Shown piece by piece: positions 46,869 through 56,417 of a stretch of 64,000 nt of DNA; position 1 is the stretch's first letter, and each line of letters begins with the position of its first letter. Position numbers and translations under genes: made by a program. The notes beneath the pieces are model-generated. The model was not told the origin of the DNA, did no database searches, and saw nothing but the letters and a program-made list of their open reading frames with translations. Source of the stretch: an uncultured Saprospiraceae bacterium (lineage in GTDB: Bacteria; Bacteroidota; Bacteroidia; Chitinophagales; Saprospiraceae). The stretch covers positions 95,908 to 159,907 of the forward strand of contig CALJOK010000004.1 of NCBI GenBank assembly GCA_937981555.1. The letters run 5' to 3'.

Positions 46869-47510
46869 ATGAGTCTTGTTGCCAAATTTACCTTTAATCC
46901 TTTCCAGGAGAACACTTATATTTTGCATGATGAAACAAAGGAATGTATCATCATTGATCCAGGGTGTTTTACTCAAAATGAAAAAGATCAGCTAGTAGAA
47001 TTTATAGAAAAAAATAAATTAAAACCAGTACGTCTCATCAATACACATTGCCATCTCGATCATATTTTTGGAAATCGATTTGTCGCAGAAAAATATAATT
47101 TAGAATTGGAGATTCATCGAGGTGAAATTCCAGTTTTGGAAGCTGCTCCAATGATTAGTCAGAACTACGGAATTCCATTTCCAGAACCTTCGCCAGCTGC
47201 TACTAAGTTTCTTGAAGAAGGAGATATCATCAAATTTGGAAATACGGAATTGGAAACACTTTTCACTCCAGGACATTCCCCCGCGAGTATTTCTTTTTTC
47301 TGTAAAAAAGATAAATACTTAATTGCTGGAGATGTTTTATTTCGAGAAAGTATTGGGCGAACGGATTTGCCGGGTGGAGATTTTGCTACTTTGATTTCGG
47401 TGATAAAAAATAAATTTTTACCGCTAGGCGATGATGTGAAAGTTTATTCTGGACATATGCAAGCGACGACGATTGGGCATGAGAGGCAATTTAATTCCTT
47501 CTTACAGTAA
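46869..47510 (+). CDS. MBL-fold metallohydrolase (glyoxalase II-like)
   Basis: A 213-residue cytosolic metallo-beta-lactamase-fold hydrolase. The metal motif is NTHCHLDHIFG (THxHxDH, about 58-64), with further ligands in FTPGHSPASI (near 137), IAGDVLFRESIGRTDLPGGD (near 155) and YSGHM (near 198). The length and the GRTDLPGG signature match the YcbL/glyoxalase II-like group, which hydrolyse thioesters such as lactoylglutathione or persulfide-type substrates. The exact substrate cannot be told. It converges with rnhB 20 bases away, over a short GCCGCAGAGG word. Confidence 0.88.
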   Translation: MSLVAKFTFNPFQENTYILHDETKECIIIDPGCFTQNEKDQLVEFIEKNKLKPVRLINTHCHLDHIFGNRFVAEKYNLELEIHRGEIPVLEAAPMISQNYGIPFPEPSPAATKFLEEGDIIKFGNTELETLFTPGHSPASISFFCKKDKYLIAGDVLFRESIGRTDLPGGDFATLISVIKNKFLPLGDDVKVYSGHMQATTIGHERQFNSFLQ

Positions 47511-47530
47511 CTTTTTGCCGCAGAGGGAAA

Positions 47531-48118
47531 CTACCCTTCCTCCGCCAATAGCCGAAAAGTCATTCGATGATGCTTCGTCGCGCCATGAATTTTAATCGCA
47601 GTTCGATGTGCTTTGGTAGGATAACCTTTATTTGAAATCCAGCCATAATCAGGAAATTGCTTCGCTAAATTTTTCATAAAGTCATCTCGATAAGTTTTTG
47701 CCAAAACAGAAGCTGCAGCAATCGAACGAAATTTGCTATCCCCTTTTATGATACATTCATGCGAAATATTTGGATATGCGTTAAACCTATTTCCATCAAT
47801 TAATAATAACGTGGGAGTTGTCTCTAATTGATCTACCGCTCTATGCATCGCCAAAAAAGAAGCATTCAAAATATTGACCTCATCAATTTCCATGGGATCA
47901 ACTTGTGCTACTGCCCAAGCAATCGCTTTCTCTTCGATAATTGGTCGGAGTAACTCTCGATGCTTTTCTGACATCAACTTTGAATCATTTAAAAGAGGAT
48001 GCTTAAAGCGCTTCGGTAAAATTACTGCAGCAGCAAAAACAGGTCCAGCCAAACAGCCTCTGCCTGCTTCATCGCATCCCGCTTCAATTTCGTTTTTTCT
48101 AAAATAAGATTTCAACAT
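47531..48118 (-). CDS. rnhB: Ribonuclease HII
   Basis: RNase HII removes ribonucleotides embedded in DNA and RNA-DNA hybrids. The 195-residue protein shows the active-site motif [19 protein letters not shown] (18-36), [10 protein letters not shown], the third acidic site LLLIDGN (near 107) and [15 protein letters not shown] with the fourth Asp. Length is normal. It lies on the same strand as the HNH-protein gene but beyond that gene's terminator, so it is probably a separate unit. Confidence 0.96.
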   Translation of the reverse strand: MLKSYFRKNEIEAGCDEAGRGCLAGPVFAAAVILPKRFKHPLLNDSKLMSEKHRELLRPIIEEKAIAWAVAQVDPMEIDEVNILNASFLAMHRAVDQLETTPTLLLIDGNRFNAYPNISHECIIKGDSKFRSIAAASVLAKTYRDDFMKNLAKQFPDYGWISNKGYPTKAHRTAIKIHGATKHHRMTFRLLAEEG

Positions 48119-48131
48119 ATGTCTAAAATAA

Positions 48132-48164
48132 ATTGACCTGATGAAAAAAAATCATCAGGTCAAT
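48132..48164 (-). terminator. Terminator of the HNH-protein gene
   Basis: A 13-bp perfect stem (48132-48144 with 48152-48164) has an A7 loop, followed on the minus strand by a T-rich run. It lies 31 bases past the HNH-gene stop. Confidence 0.8.
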
Positions 48165-48195
48165 ATTAAGAAATAGTTCGAAATAAAAGAGTCTC

Positions 48196-48828
48196 TTATT
48201 TCTTTTTCTTTGCAGCTGGCTTTTTCTTTGCCTTTGCTTTAGCAACTGGCTTTGCTTTTTTCGGCTCATCTATAGTAATATGTCCCCAGTTCTCTCCTTT
48301 TTCAATTCGTCTTACCTGTGTTTCTGTGATACCAAAACTCTTTGCCAAAACTTTTCGCTTGGTCTTGCCTTCTTGCAATCTTTTCTTGAGTAATCGAACT
48401 TTAGTCTCATTCATTTTTGCGTGAGAAGGCATTTTCCGATTTTCATGCAAATAGACACCTTGAGTAATTTGATGTTGAGTCATACCTGCACGGTCTACTC
48501 TTTGCAAATTTTCCCAATAATTGTTCAATTTGTTACCGTCGATATGAATCAACATTGGCTTTTTTCTATCTTTTTTAACAAATTTACTTGCAACTAATTG
48601 GTGAACATAGAAGCCTTGCCGAACGCCGTCTTCTAGTTTTAAATTTAACTGCATAAATCCTTGTTTCATCAAGGAACCTTTGAGCAATTTTTCATTGCCA
48701 GACATTTTGTCGACACTTTTTAGTCGACCATAATCAGAGAAATAATAGTTGCATTTTTTAGTATCAGCTTTCGCTTTTACCTTTGACCAACGCTCATTCC
48801 AATGACTTTTGATTTTGTTTACACTCAT
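48196..48828 (-). CDS. NUMOD4-like / HNH endonuclease-type protein with HTH and lysine-rich tail
   Basis: A 210-residue basic protein. The N-terminal NUMOD4-like part (about 10-40, W.KV....YYFSDYGRLKSV) is followed by an HNH core with VHQLVASKF (His76) and LIHIDGNKLNNYWENL (His95, Asn99/102/103). A helix-turn-helix follows at about 139-180 (KVRLLKKRLQEGKTKRKVLAKSFGI, then TETQVRRIEKGENWGHI). The protein ends in a histone H1-like tail (KAKPVAKAKAKKKPAAKKKK). This order is that of free-standing homing or phage HNH endonucleases, but the tail is unusual and no intron or prophage surrounds it. It could be a domesticated nucleoid or DNA-processing protein; that is inference. It has its own terminator. 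Confidence 0.78.
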   Translation of the reverse strand: MSVNKIKSHWNERWSKVKAKADTKKCNYYFSDYGRLKSVDKMSGNEKLLKGSLMKQGFMQLNLKLEDGVRQGFYVHQLVASKFVKKDRKKPMLIHIDGNKLNNYWENLQRVDRAGMTQHQITQGVYLHENRKMPSHAKMNETKVRLLKKRLQEGKTKRKVLAKSFGITETQVRRIEKGENWGHITIDEPKKAKPVAKAKAKKKPAAKKKK

Positions 48829-48955
48829 ATTCGATGTATTAAAATGAAGAATTTGTTGAAAAACTAGGCGCGCTTTTCAATCCAATAATAATATGTTGGA
48901 TAAAGAAGAGTAGACGTTTATTTAGGTTAATTAATTTTTATTTCACCGCAAATAT

Positions 48956-48973
48956 AACGTATATAACGTATAT
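48956..48973. repeat. Tandem 9-mer AACGTATAT x2
   Basis: Two exact adjacent copies of AACGTATAT lie between the HNH-protein start and the end of the OmpA-family gene. It could be an operator or chance in AT-rich sequence. A TATATTTG word on the minus strand (48956 to 48949) overlaps it and could be a distant -7 box for the HNH gene. Confidence 0.35.
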
Positions 48974-48975
48974 TT

Positions 48976-50088
48976 TCATTTTTTTAAAATTAAAAATTCA
49001 ACACGTCGATTTAGTTGTTTTCCAAGAGCAGTATTATTCTCCGCAATCGGCCTAGAACTCCCGTATCCATTATAAAGTGTTCGATGTGGAGATATGCCTT
49101 CCGCAATTAAATATTCAACAACTGCTTTTGCTCTTCGAGTAGATAGTTGCAAATTGTACTCATCATTCCCATCAATATCCGTATGTCCACTAATTTCGAT
49201 AATCATATTTGGATAAGTTTGGAGCAGTTGTAAAAGCTTTTGTAATTCGATATGGGAGTGCGGCAAAAGTTCTGATTCATCAATATCAAAGAAGATATTT
49301 TTTAACCGAATAATTTTTCCTTCTTCGATAGGTTCCCAAGTTGAAATTTTGTTTTCTTCAGGAATATCTAAAAAGGGTGGTTCTTTTTTTACTAAAATAT
49401 CATCAATATAATAGTAACCATATTTTAAAGAATTAGGGCTAGCGATTTCTGTAGTGGTCAAACTATCAGGAAAAAAATTTCCAATAATTAAGAATGCGGC
49501 ATCTGTCTCTGCTTGAAATTCTCCATTCATTTTGACCCATTGTCCATGATCCGCTTTTAATATATTTTTTGAAAAAAACTGAGGCGATTCTTCAATCGGA
49601 ATATCCAAAATCTCTTCATACTTTTTTTTGGAAAAAAACATCCCTAGATTGTTTACTTGGATAGATCGAGGAAGGTGGCTAGTAAAAAGTTCCACAGAAT
49701 AATTCTGACCGATGACCAAAGGTTCTCTCAATTGAATTTGAATATATTCTCTACAATGAGGTTTTCCTTCTTCACATCCATAAAGTGTAACACCTACCAT
49801 CGATTCTCCCGTTCTCGGATTTTGTTGACCAAAACCTTTGGCCGCCCAATGTGCAGGAACTCGAATATTAGTGCCAAAAACATCAGGCGAAGAACCAGTT
49901 GCAGAACTCCAATATTTCATCACATCAGTAAAATGTTGACCTTTATAAAACCATCCAATTGGAGTGCTAGCGTATTTTTCAAAACTTGGATTTGGAACAA
50001 TATTCTCATTCTTTTTCACCACAGGAGTTTGCGCAAAAAAAGTTGCGGTCGAAATAATAAAAAAGAATACAAGTGAAAAAAATCTCAT
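48976..50088 (-). CDS. OmpA-family outer-membrane protein
   Basis: An exported protein of 370 residues from the ATG at 50088 (MRFFSLVFFFIISTATFFAQ). An ATG five codons earlier at 50103 is also possible. The N-terminal domain starts VPNPSFEKYASTPIGWFYKG and contains DVMKYWSSATGSSPDVFG, as in many Bacteroidota OmpA proteins with a carbohydrate-binding-like front domain. The C-terminal OmpA domain (about 260-370) has FFDIDESELLP, EISGHTDIDGNDEYNLQLSTRRAKAVVEYL and NRRVEFLI, which anchors to peptidoglycan. It lies downstream of the HhH membrane-protein gene beyond a terminator. Confidence 0.88.
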   Translation of the reverse strand: MRFFSLVFFFIISTATFFAQTPVVKKNENIVPNPSFEKYASTPIGWFYKGQHFTDVMKYWSSATGSSPDVFGTNIRVPAHWAAKGFGQQNPRTGESMVGVTLYGCEEGKPHCREYIQIQLREPLVIGQNYSVELFTSHLPRSIQVNNLGMFFSKKKYEEILDIPIEESPQFFSKNILKADHGQWVKMNGEFQAETDAAFLIIGNFFPDSLTTTEIASPNSLKYGYYYIDDILVKKEPPFLDIPEENKISTWEPIEEGKIIRLKNIFFDIDESELLPHSHIELQKLLQLLQTYPNMIIEISGHTDIDGNDEYNLQLSTRRAKAVVEYLIAEGISPHRTLYNGYGSSRPIAENNTALGKQLNRRVEFLILKK

Positions 50089-50182
50089 TTTTTGATATTG
50101 CATTTTTGTAAAAAAAGAATGCTACAGTTTTTTAAACGAGAAAGAGAGGAGAGAAGTTTTAGTTTAACTAAATGAAAATTAA

Positions 50183-50216
50183 AACGGTGTTAGCACTTTG
50201 TAGCACTAACACCGTT
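50183..50216 (-). terminator. Terminator of the HhH membrane-protein gene
   Basis: An 11-bp stem (50183-50193 with 50206-50216) has a 12-nt loop. The minus strand continues with TTTTAATTTTCATTT. Confidence 0.65.
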
Positions 50217-50227
50217 AAACGTGAATA

Positions 50228-51340
50228 TTATCCAACAGCACCTTCCTCAGAATTTGAATTTAATTCTTCGAAGGAAATATCTTGATTTGGGTCATCTACG
50301 TTGACATGAAATTTGTACAAATTATCAATCCCTTTATCTGCTTCCACTTGTTCTGCGATGACTTCCAAAAGAGGTGAAGTAATTCCAATTGAATCTGAAA
50401 TTTCTCGAAGCGCCACTCTTGATTTATTTCCTTTTTTAAAATCAAAAATAGAACGAATTCCTACACTTCGTAATTTTTCAATATCATTTTTTGCATAGCA
50501 AACCAATTTCGCCTGACCGATCCAATCTAAAATTTGACGAGCTTCGTAAGGTGTTTCAATCAGTAATTTTGTCAAACTTGCAGTCGCTAAGTTTTGAGCA
50601 TTATCAATTCCTACTTCTTCCAATCTTTCTTTGTGCCCCAAACTCATTCCTTCTATTTTATATAATGATAACGTGTCAGTATTAAGTTCATCAGGATTCA
50701 ACCAATCTTTGTAAAAATTAACCATTGAACTCAAAATCCGCTGAGGAAACATTCCTGTCAAAAATGCAATTACTGCAATCGAAGTATCCAATTCAAACAT
50801 GCTTGTTTTTCCCAACAAAAATGAAAATACCAAAGCGACCAAGCAAGCTAAAATAATTCGAACTCCTGCACTATAATAAACACTCGGTGACAAATCATAC
50901 GCAATCAATCGTCGAATAATTTGTTGGGCAGACCAAATAAAAGATCCAAAAAATGCAAATCCTAAAACAACCAAACTTTGATTGATGATTAAAGAATTAT
51001 CTTCCCCACCGTAAGCATTTCCAGTCAATAATAAACTATCTTTTAAATTAGCTGCAAAGTCATCTGTAAAAACAAAAAATGCACTTGCCAACAAACAAAT
51101 CAAAAATGCGAAACCAACGGGTAAAAAATAATTGGAAAAAGAATAAGTGTCTTGCACTCTTCGACTGGAGGAGATTCCCATCTCACGAAGATTTTTTTCA
51201 AAATCTTGTTGTTTCTTTTGGCGCATGAACCAGAAAAAACTCATCGCAGTCAATGGCATAAAACCACTCACAATCGCGACAATTAAAAATCGACTCAAAA
51301 AAGATAAATCAGTAAAATTAGAAAGTATGTTAAGTATCAT
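50228..51340 (-). CDS. Membrane protein with C-terminal helix-hairpin-helix-like region
   Basis: A 370-residue protein with about five transmembrane helices (near 15-38, 70-92, 115-137, 155-178 and 185-203). A cytosolic C-terminal part (about 220-340) has repeated helix-hairpin-helix-like units: SLYKIEGMSLGHKERLEEVGIDNAQNLA and KNDIEKLRSVGIRSIFDFKKG, resembling DUF4332-type domains. The end is acidic (NQDISFEELNSNSEEGAVG). No enzyme motif is recognised. It is divergent from the RND gene with a 225-bp gap. Confidence 0.65.
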   Translation of the reverse strand: MILNILSNFTDLSFLSRFLIVAIVSGFMPLTAMSFFWFMRQKKQQDFEKNLREMGISSSRRVQDTYSFSNYFLPVGFAFLICLLASAFFVFTDDFAANLKDSLLLTGNAYGGEDNSLIINQSLVVLGFAFFGSFIWSAQQIIRRLIAYDLSPSVYYSAGVRIILACLVALVFSFLLGKTSMFELDTSIAVIAFLTGMFPQRILSSMVNFYKDWLNPDELNTDTLSLYKIEGMSLGHKERLEEVGIDNAQNLATASLTKLLIETPYEARQILDWIGQAKLVCYAKNDIEKLRSVGIRSIFDFKKGNKSRVALREISDSIGITSPLLEVIAEQVEADKGIDNLYKFHVNVDDPNQDISFEELNSNSEEGAVG

Positions 51341-51565
51341 GATAATGTTAGTTTGTCGTTGATAATCAGGGGGTTAAGGTACAAAATAGTATTGAAAATT
51401 TTAATATCAGGCTTTACACTTATTTTAAGATCGCTGATTAAATATCAATTGCAATTTATAATTGTTCTTTTTAATGAAAAAAGGTGTTTTAGTAAAACTA
51501 TTCCTTCTATTTTTTATTAGATATTTGACTCAACGAATTTAAACAACGAACGTGAATTCTTTTTT

Positions 51566-53836
51566 ATGAATACGACAACTCGACGAACGATTTTACTTGT
51601 TTTTTCAGGACTTATTTTAGCCAGTCTTTATTTTACGACACAGTTAAAATTCACTTTTTATCTGGAGCAATTTTTTCCAGAAGGAGATGAAGATTTAGCA
51701 TTCTTTCAAGACTTTATCAAAGACTTTGAAACGGATGTCAATTTCCTTCTCGTAGCAGTCGAAAGAAAGGAAGGTGTTTTTGAAAAAAAATTTTTAGAGG
51801 ATGTTCATGACTTAACTTTTAAAGCAAAAGATTTAAAATATATTGATGAAAGTTTTTCACTCACCAAAGTTTCCTATCCTCTCAAGACACCTTTTGGAAT
51901 TACCTCCTCACCTGCTATTCATATCGACCAACCTGATTATTATGAGCGGGATAAAAAAAGAATTTTAGAGGATGAGCGCTTTGTCAATTCTTTGATTTCG
52001 AAAGATGCAAGATCATTAGTCATTTCTTTGAAAACTCAACCGACCGTTTCTGTTGATGAATCTAAAGAATTAATGCCTGCCTTGGACAGTCTAGTTCGTT
52101 CCTATAATTTTGAAAATTATCATTTTCTAGGTGCTGCCAATTTCCAAAAAGAAATGGCAGAAATGCAGCAAAGGGAGATTGTCGTTTCAACAATTATTTC
52201 AGCATTTTTAGTGGCGTTCGTGATGCTTTGGATTTTCAGAAAAGTACCAGGTGTTTTAATTTCCTTGACTTCGATTGGTGCAGGATTGATTTTATTTTTT
52301 GGTTTGTTGGGCGCACTTGGTAGACCGTTGAATGCGATGGCAGCGCTTTATCCAGTCTTGATGGTCATCGTTGGGACTTCCGATGTCGTGCATATTATGT
52401 CCAAATATATTGACGAACTCAAAAAAGGTTTTTCCAAAAAAGATGCCCTTCGAGTAACGGTTAAAGAAATTGGATTAGCGACTTTGTTGACCTCAATTAC
52501 AACTGCCATTGGGTTTGCAGCTTTGTCTACGAGTAAAGTAATTCCGATCAAAGAATTTGGATGGAATGCAGCGATGGGAGTGATGGTCGCCTACGTTACA
52601 GTTATCTTTTTCACGACTGCTTTGCTCTCAATGTATGATGAAAAGCAATTAATTAAGTTAGGAAAAGGAGAAGCTTTTTGGGGAAAACTGATGAATAGAT
52701 CATATCTTTTTACAAAAAACAATGGCAGTAAAATAGCTATCGGGGCATTTGTAAGTATATTGTTATGCGCTTGGGGAATTAGCATGATTACGACCGATTA
52801 TAAAATAGAAACCAATCTTCCGCTTCGAAAAAAATTAACAGAAGATTTCTTGTTTTTTGAAAACAACTATGCTGGATTTCGTCCTGTAGAATTTGCTGTT
52901 TTTGCTCAAGGAGATTATTTAGCTTCTGATTATGAAGTGTTGTTAGAGATAGACAAAATAGAAAAAAAAATTAATACTGTTCCAGAACTTCGAGCAACAA
53001 CTTCATTGACTTCGATCTATAAAAGCATCAATCGAATGTATAAAGGCAATAAGAAAGAAGCCTATAAAATTCCAGAAACGAAAGCGCAGTTTTTAAAATA
53101 TCAAAAGGCTGCAGAGAAAATCCCGCAAGCATCTACAAAAGTTTTTGTAAGCAGAGATAATAAGAAAGCTAGAATTGCTACGAATATGCTAGACGTAGGC
53201 CGAGACAAAATTGCTAAGATAACTGATGATTTAGATGATTGGATTGAAAAAAATATAGACTCCACAATTGTACAAGTAAAACAAACTGGAACAGGTTTGA
53301 TTTTGGATAAAAATTCAGAATATGTTCGAACGAGTTTGTTGCAAGGATTAGGTGGAGCGATTTTAATGGTGAGTTTATTGATGGCCATTTTATTTCAAAA
53401 CTGGCGGATGTTAATAATTTCTTTGATTCCAAATATGGTTCCGTTACTTCTTGCAGGAGCATTGTTAGGATTTTTGGGAATAGAATTGGAAGCGGGGATT
53501 TCGATAATTTTTGCAGTTGTTTTTGGAATTGCCGTAGACGATACGATTCACTTTTTAAGTAAATTTAAGTTAGCCAAGAATAAAGGTTTGAGTACGGAAG
53601 AATCCTTGCACATTACTTTTCTGGAAACTGGGAAAGCGATTTGTTTGACGACCTTGATTTTGTTTTTTGGTTTTTTGGTATTGCTTTTTTCTATCCATCC
53701 TCCGAGTGTAGTGGTGGGGTTACTAATTAGTGTAACCTTGGTTAGTGCGCTAGTGGGAGATTTATTATTAATTCCGATTTTGATCAGATGGTTGTATCCG
53801 AAGGATGAAAAGGTAGTTTCAGAAAACGAGAATTAA
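51566..53836 (+). CDS. RND-superfamily (MMPL/SSD) transporter
   Basis: A 756-residue integral membrane protein of the two-fold RND type: TM1 at the N-terminus, a large periplasmic loop (about 30-200), five TM helices, a second loop (about 420-580) and five more. The two sterol-sensing-like repeats carry GTSDVVHIMSKYIDELKKG (near 272) and FGIAVDDTIHFLSKFKLAKNKG (near 653), with the paired acidic residues typical of proton-driven RND proteins. This group exports lipids or hydrophobic compounds (family knowledge). The substrate is unknown. The SRPBCC gene begins 10 bases downstream and may act with it. Confidence 0.88.
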   Translation: MNTTTRRTILLVFSGLILASLYFTTQLKFTFYLEQFFPEGDEDLAFFQDFIKDFETDVNFLLVAVERKEGVFEKKFLEDVHDLTFKAKDLKYIDESFSLTKVSYPLKTPFGITSSPAIHIDQPDYYERDKKRILEDERFVNSLISKDARSLVISLKTQPTVSVDESKELMPALDSLVRSYNFENYHFLGAANFQKEMAEMQQREIVVSTIISAFLVAFVMLWIFRKVPGVLISLTSIGAGLILFFGLLGALGRPLNAMAALYPVLMVIVGTSDVVHIMSKYIDELKKGFSKKDALRVTVKEIGLATLLTSITTAIGFAALSTSKVIPIKEFGWNAAMGVMVAYVTVIFFTTALLSMYDEKQLIKLGKGEAFWGKLMNRSYLFTKNNGSKIAIGAFVSILLCAWGISMITTDYKIETNLPLRKKLTEDFLFFENNYAGFRPVEFAVFAQGDYLASDYEVLLEIDKIEKKINTVPELRATTSLTSIYKSINRMYKGNKKEAYKIPETKAQFLKYQKAAEKIPQASTKVFVSRDNKKARIATNMLDVGRDKIAKITDDLDDWIEKNIDSTIVQVKQTGTGLILDKNSEYVRTSLLQGLGGAILMVSLLMAILFQNWRMLIISLIPNMVPLLLAGALLGFLGIELEAGISIIFAVVFGIAVDDTIHFLSKFKLAKNKGLSTEESLHITFLETGKAICLTTLILFFGFLVLLFSIHPPSVVVGLLISVTLVSALVGDLLLIPILIRWLYPKDEKVVSENEN

Positions 53837-53846
53837 ATTTTACCAA

Positions 53847-54326
53847 ATGCCAAAAATCCAAATTTCAACAAAAATAAAAGCATCCAAAGAAATTTGTTTT
53901 GACCTTTCTCGAAGCATCGACCTGCACCAAGTTTCGATGAAACAGACGAATGAAAAAGCTATTGCAGGAAGAACAGAAGGGCTAATCGAAATGGGAGAAG
54001 AAGTGACTTGGCAAGCCACTCATTTTGGCATCAAACAAAAGTTAACTTCTAAAATTACACGCTTCGATTTCCCCAATTCTTTTCGAGATGAAATGGTCAA
54101 AGGAGCTTTTAAAAAATTCACGCATGATCATATCTTTTTTGAGAAAAATGGAGAAACCGAAATGCAAGATATCTTCGATTTTGAATCACCTTTTGGTTGG
54201 TTTGGAAAAATTTTCAACGAATTGATTTTGGAAAAATACATGACTCAACTTTTGACTCAAAGGAATCAAACAATCAAAGAAATTGCAGAGAACGGAAAAT
54301 GGAAAGAAATATTAAAAAAATCGTAA
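53847..54326 (+). CDS. SRPBCC-family protein
   Basis: A 159-residue cytosolic protein beginning with the typical SRPBCC/START-like strand MPKIQISTKIKASKEICFDLSRSIDLHQ, then WQATHFGIKQKLTSKITRFDFPNSFRDEMVKGAFKKFTHDH and the C-terminal helix FNELILEKYMTQLLTQRNQTIKEIAE. The fold binds hydrophobic ligands. It matches the Bacteroidota group annotated as ligand-binding SRPBCC. It is 10 bases after the RND gene on the same strand, which suggests cotranscription. Confidence 0.8.
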   Translation: MPKIQISTKIKASKEICFDLSRSIDLHQVSMKQTNEKAIAGRTEGLIEMGEEVTWQATHFGIKQKLTSKITRFDFPNSFRDEMVKGAFKKFTHDHIFFEKNGETEMQDIFDFESPFGWFGKIFNELILEKYMTQLLTQRNQTIKEIAENGKWKEILKKS

Positions 54327-54397
54327 TTTTGCCCCTTCTTAAAAACATCCTACGAGAATTTCCCCTATAAAAATCAACATAGTTGGTATTCTAGCAA

Positions 54398-54436
54398 CTG
54401 CCAAAATGACTTAAAACCTCCAATGGCAGAGGTTTT
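54398..54436 (+). promoter_or_regulatory. Structured leader upstream of grpE
   Basis: Two overlapping pairings can form: CTGCCA (54398-54403) with TGGCAG (54424-54429), and AAAACCTC (54413-54420) with GAGGTTTT (54429-54436). A further AGTTG/CAACT pair lies at 54381-54399. The region ends 45 bases before the grpE ATG. A heat-shock operator or RNA thermometer is possible but not shown. Confidence 0.35.
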
Positions 54437-54481
54437 GATGTTACTATGCCAAAATCACGTGTATTAATTATTTTAAAATAA

Positions 54482-55078
54482 ATGATAAATAAAATCAGAG
54501 ACATAATGAGTAATAAAGGAAAATCTTCTGAAAAAGAGAACATTGAAGAAATGGAAGACCAGATCCTTGAGAATCAGGAAGAACAAACTGAAAATGAAGC
54601 AGAAAACGGGGAGTTGAAGGAAGAATCAACTAATGGTGATGACAAAGATTCTCAAATCGCAGAACTAAAAGATAAGTATTTGCGTCTTGCTGCTGAGTTC
54701 GAAAATTACAAACGTCGAACCGTTAAAGAAAAATTGAATATGATGGGAACTGCCAACAGGGACACCTTGTCAGCTTTGTTGCCAGTTATGGACGATTTTG
54801 ACAGAGCGAAAAAAATGGCAGAAGACGAAAGTAGTACCGAACCTTTTAGCGAAGGAGTGATGATGGTTTATAATAAACTATTCAACACTTTACAACAAAA
54901 AGGAATCAAAGCGATGGAATCAAATGGAGAAGAGTTTGATCCAGAATTGCACGAAGCAATTACTGAAATTCCAGCTCCGACAGAAGAAATGAAAGGAAAA
55001 GTGATCGATACGGTGGAGAAAGGATATTATTTGAAAGAAGCAATTTTGCGTTATGCTAAAGTTGTGGTTGGTAAATAA
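54482..55078 (+). CDS. grpE: Nucleotide exchange factor GrpE
   Basis: GrpE releases ADP from DnaK in the Hsp70 cycle. The 198-residue protein has a very acidic N-terminus (about 15-55) followed by the long coiled coil (IAELKDKYLRLAAEFENYKRRTVKEKLN) and the C-terminal beta domain (GIKAMESNGEEFDPELHEAI, VEKGYYLKEAILRYAKVVV). The ATG at 54482 is used. An in-frame ATG at 54506 would also give a full domain. dnaJ follows 116 bases downstream. Confidence 0.97.
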   Translation: MINKIRDIMSNKGKSSEKENIEEMEDQILENQEEQTENEAENGELKEESTNGDDKDSQIAELKDKYLRLAAEFENYKRRTVKEKLNMMGTANRDTLSALLPVMDDFDRAKKMAEDESSTEPFSEGVMMVYNKLFNTLQQKGIKAMESNGEEFDPELHEAITEIPAPTEEMKGKVIDTVEKGYYLKEAILRYAKVVVGK

Positions 55079-55194
55079 ATCCAATCAATTAAAAATGAAT
55101 TGTTTTTCAATAAAAATGATTCAGAAATTTAAACAAAAATCATTGTTGATTATTTTTTTCTAAACAATTAAAATAGCAGCAGAAAATGGTAAAC

Positions 55195-56370
55195 ATGGCA
55201 AAAAGAGATTATTACGAAGTTTTAGGTGTGTCGAAATCGGCAGATGAAAAGACCATCAAAAAGGCTTATCGAAAGATCGCAATGCAATATCATCCGGATA
55301 GAAATCCAGATAATAAAGAGGCGGAAGATAAGTTTAAAGAAGCTGCTGAGGCGTACGAAGTGTTGAGTGATGAAAATAAGAAAGCGAAGTACGATCGATT
55401 CGGACATGCTGGAATGGGACAACAAGGTGGCTTTGGCGGCGGTGGACGAGGCGGTATGACGATGGAAGATATTTTCTCTCAATTTGGTGATATTTTTGGT
55501 GATGGCGGTAGTCCTTTTGAATCCTTCTTTGGAGGAAGTGGAGGCGGAGGCGGTGGTCGACGTGCGCAAGGTCAACGAGGAAGTAATCTTCGAATCAAAG
55601 TAAAATTGACTTTGGAAGATATCGCGAATGGTGTCACTAAAAAAATCAAAGTCAAAAAACAACTTACTTGTAAAACTTGTAGCGGTAGTGGTGCAAAAGA
55701 TGCTCGTTCAGTTACTACTTGTGGAACTTGTCGAGGATCAGGTTATGTGCGTCAAGTGAAGAGTACTTTTTTAGGGCAAATGCAAACAACCGTTGCTTGT
55801 CCAACTTGTGCAGGCTCAGGTCAACAGATTACTGCCAAATGTGGAACTTGTAGTGGTGTAGGAAAAACGAGTGGCGAAGAAACTATCGAAATCGAAATCC
55901 CAGCAGGAGTTGGGGAAGGCATGCAATTGTCGATGAGAGGAAAAGGAAATGCAGGAGCCAAAGGAGGAGCGAATGGTGACTTATTGGTAAGTATTGAAGA
56001 AATTCCACATGAAAATTTACAGCGAGATGGTCAAAATGTGATCTACGAAATGTATTTAAATTTTGCAGATGCAGCTTTGGGAACTTCGATTGAAGTACCA
56101 ACTATCGAAACTGGAAAAAATGCAAAAATCAAAATTCCAGCGGGAACGCAAGCAGGTAAAATGTTTAGATTAAGAGGAAAAGGGTTACCTGGTGTGCAAA
56201 CTTACGGAGTCGGCGATCAATTGATTCATGTGAATATTTGGACACCAAAAGAACTTTCTGATGATGATAAAAAATTATTAGAAAAAATGCGCGAGAGTAA
56301 AAACTTCGATCCTCTTCCAGGAAAATCTGAAAAAGGATTTTTCGATAGAATGAAAGATTATTTTAATTAA
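55195..56370 (+). CDS. dnaJ: Chaperone DnaJ
   Basis: DnaJ delivers clients to DnaK and stimulates its ATPase. The start is placed at [13 protein letters not shown] (55195); an ATG three codons earlier at 55186 is possible. The J domain has HPD at the end of helix II ([10 protein letters not shown]). A Gly/Phe-rich region follows (about 72-120), then four CxxCxGxG zinc motifs ([32 protein letters not shown]) and two client-binding beta domains. The 391-residue length is typical. It is followed by a terminator. Confidence 0.97.
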   Translation: MAKRDYYEVLGVSKSADEKTIKKAYRKIAMQYHPDRNPDNKEAEDKFKEAAEAYEVLSDENKKAKYDRFGHAGMGQQGGFGGGGRGGMTMEDIFSQFGDIFGDGGSPFESFFGGSGGGGGGRRAQGQRGSNLRIKVKLTLEDIANGVTKKIKVKKQLTCKTCSGSGAKDARSVTTCGTCRGSGYVRQVKSTFLGQMQTTVACPTCAGSGQQITAKCGTCSGVGKTSGEETIEIEIPAGVGEGMQLSMRGKGNAGAKGGANGDLLVSIEEIPHENLQRDGQNVIYEMYLNFADAALGTSIEVPTIETGKNAKIKIPAGTQAGKMFRLRGKGLPGVQTYGVGDQLIHVNIWTPKELSDDDKKLLEKMRESKNFDPLPGKSEKGFFDRMKDYFN

Positions 56371-56417
56371 TCTAGAATTAGGATTTTAGATTTTTTATAA
56401 AAAACATTCTTATACTC

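Noticed and set aside
48956..48973. CRISPR-like or satellite array
   Set aside because: Only two 9-bp units with no spacers; no cas genes in the window.
49657..50076. Plus-strand ORF of 139 codons
   Set aside because: Antisense to the OmpA-family gene, with no protein-like features.
55222..55662. Minus-strand ORF of 146 codons
   Set aside because: Antisense to the dnaJ J-domain and Gly-rich region; Ser/Thr-rich shadow.
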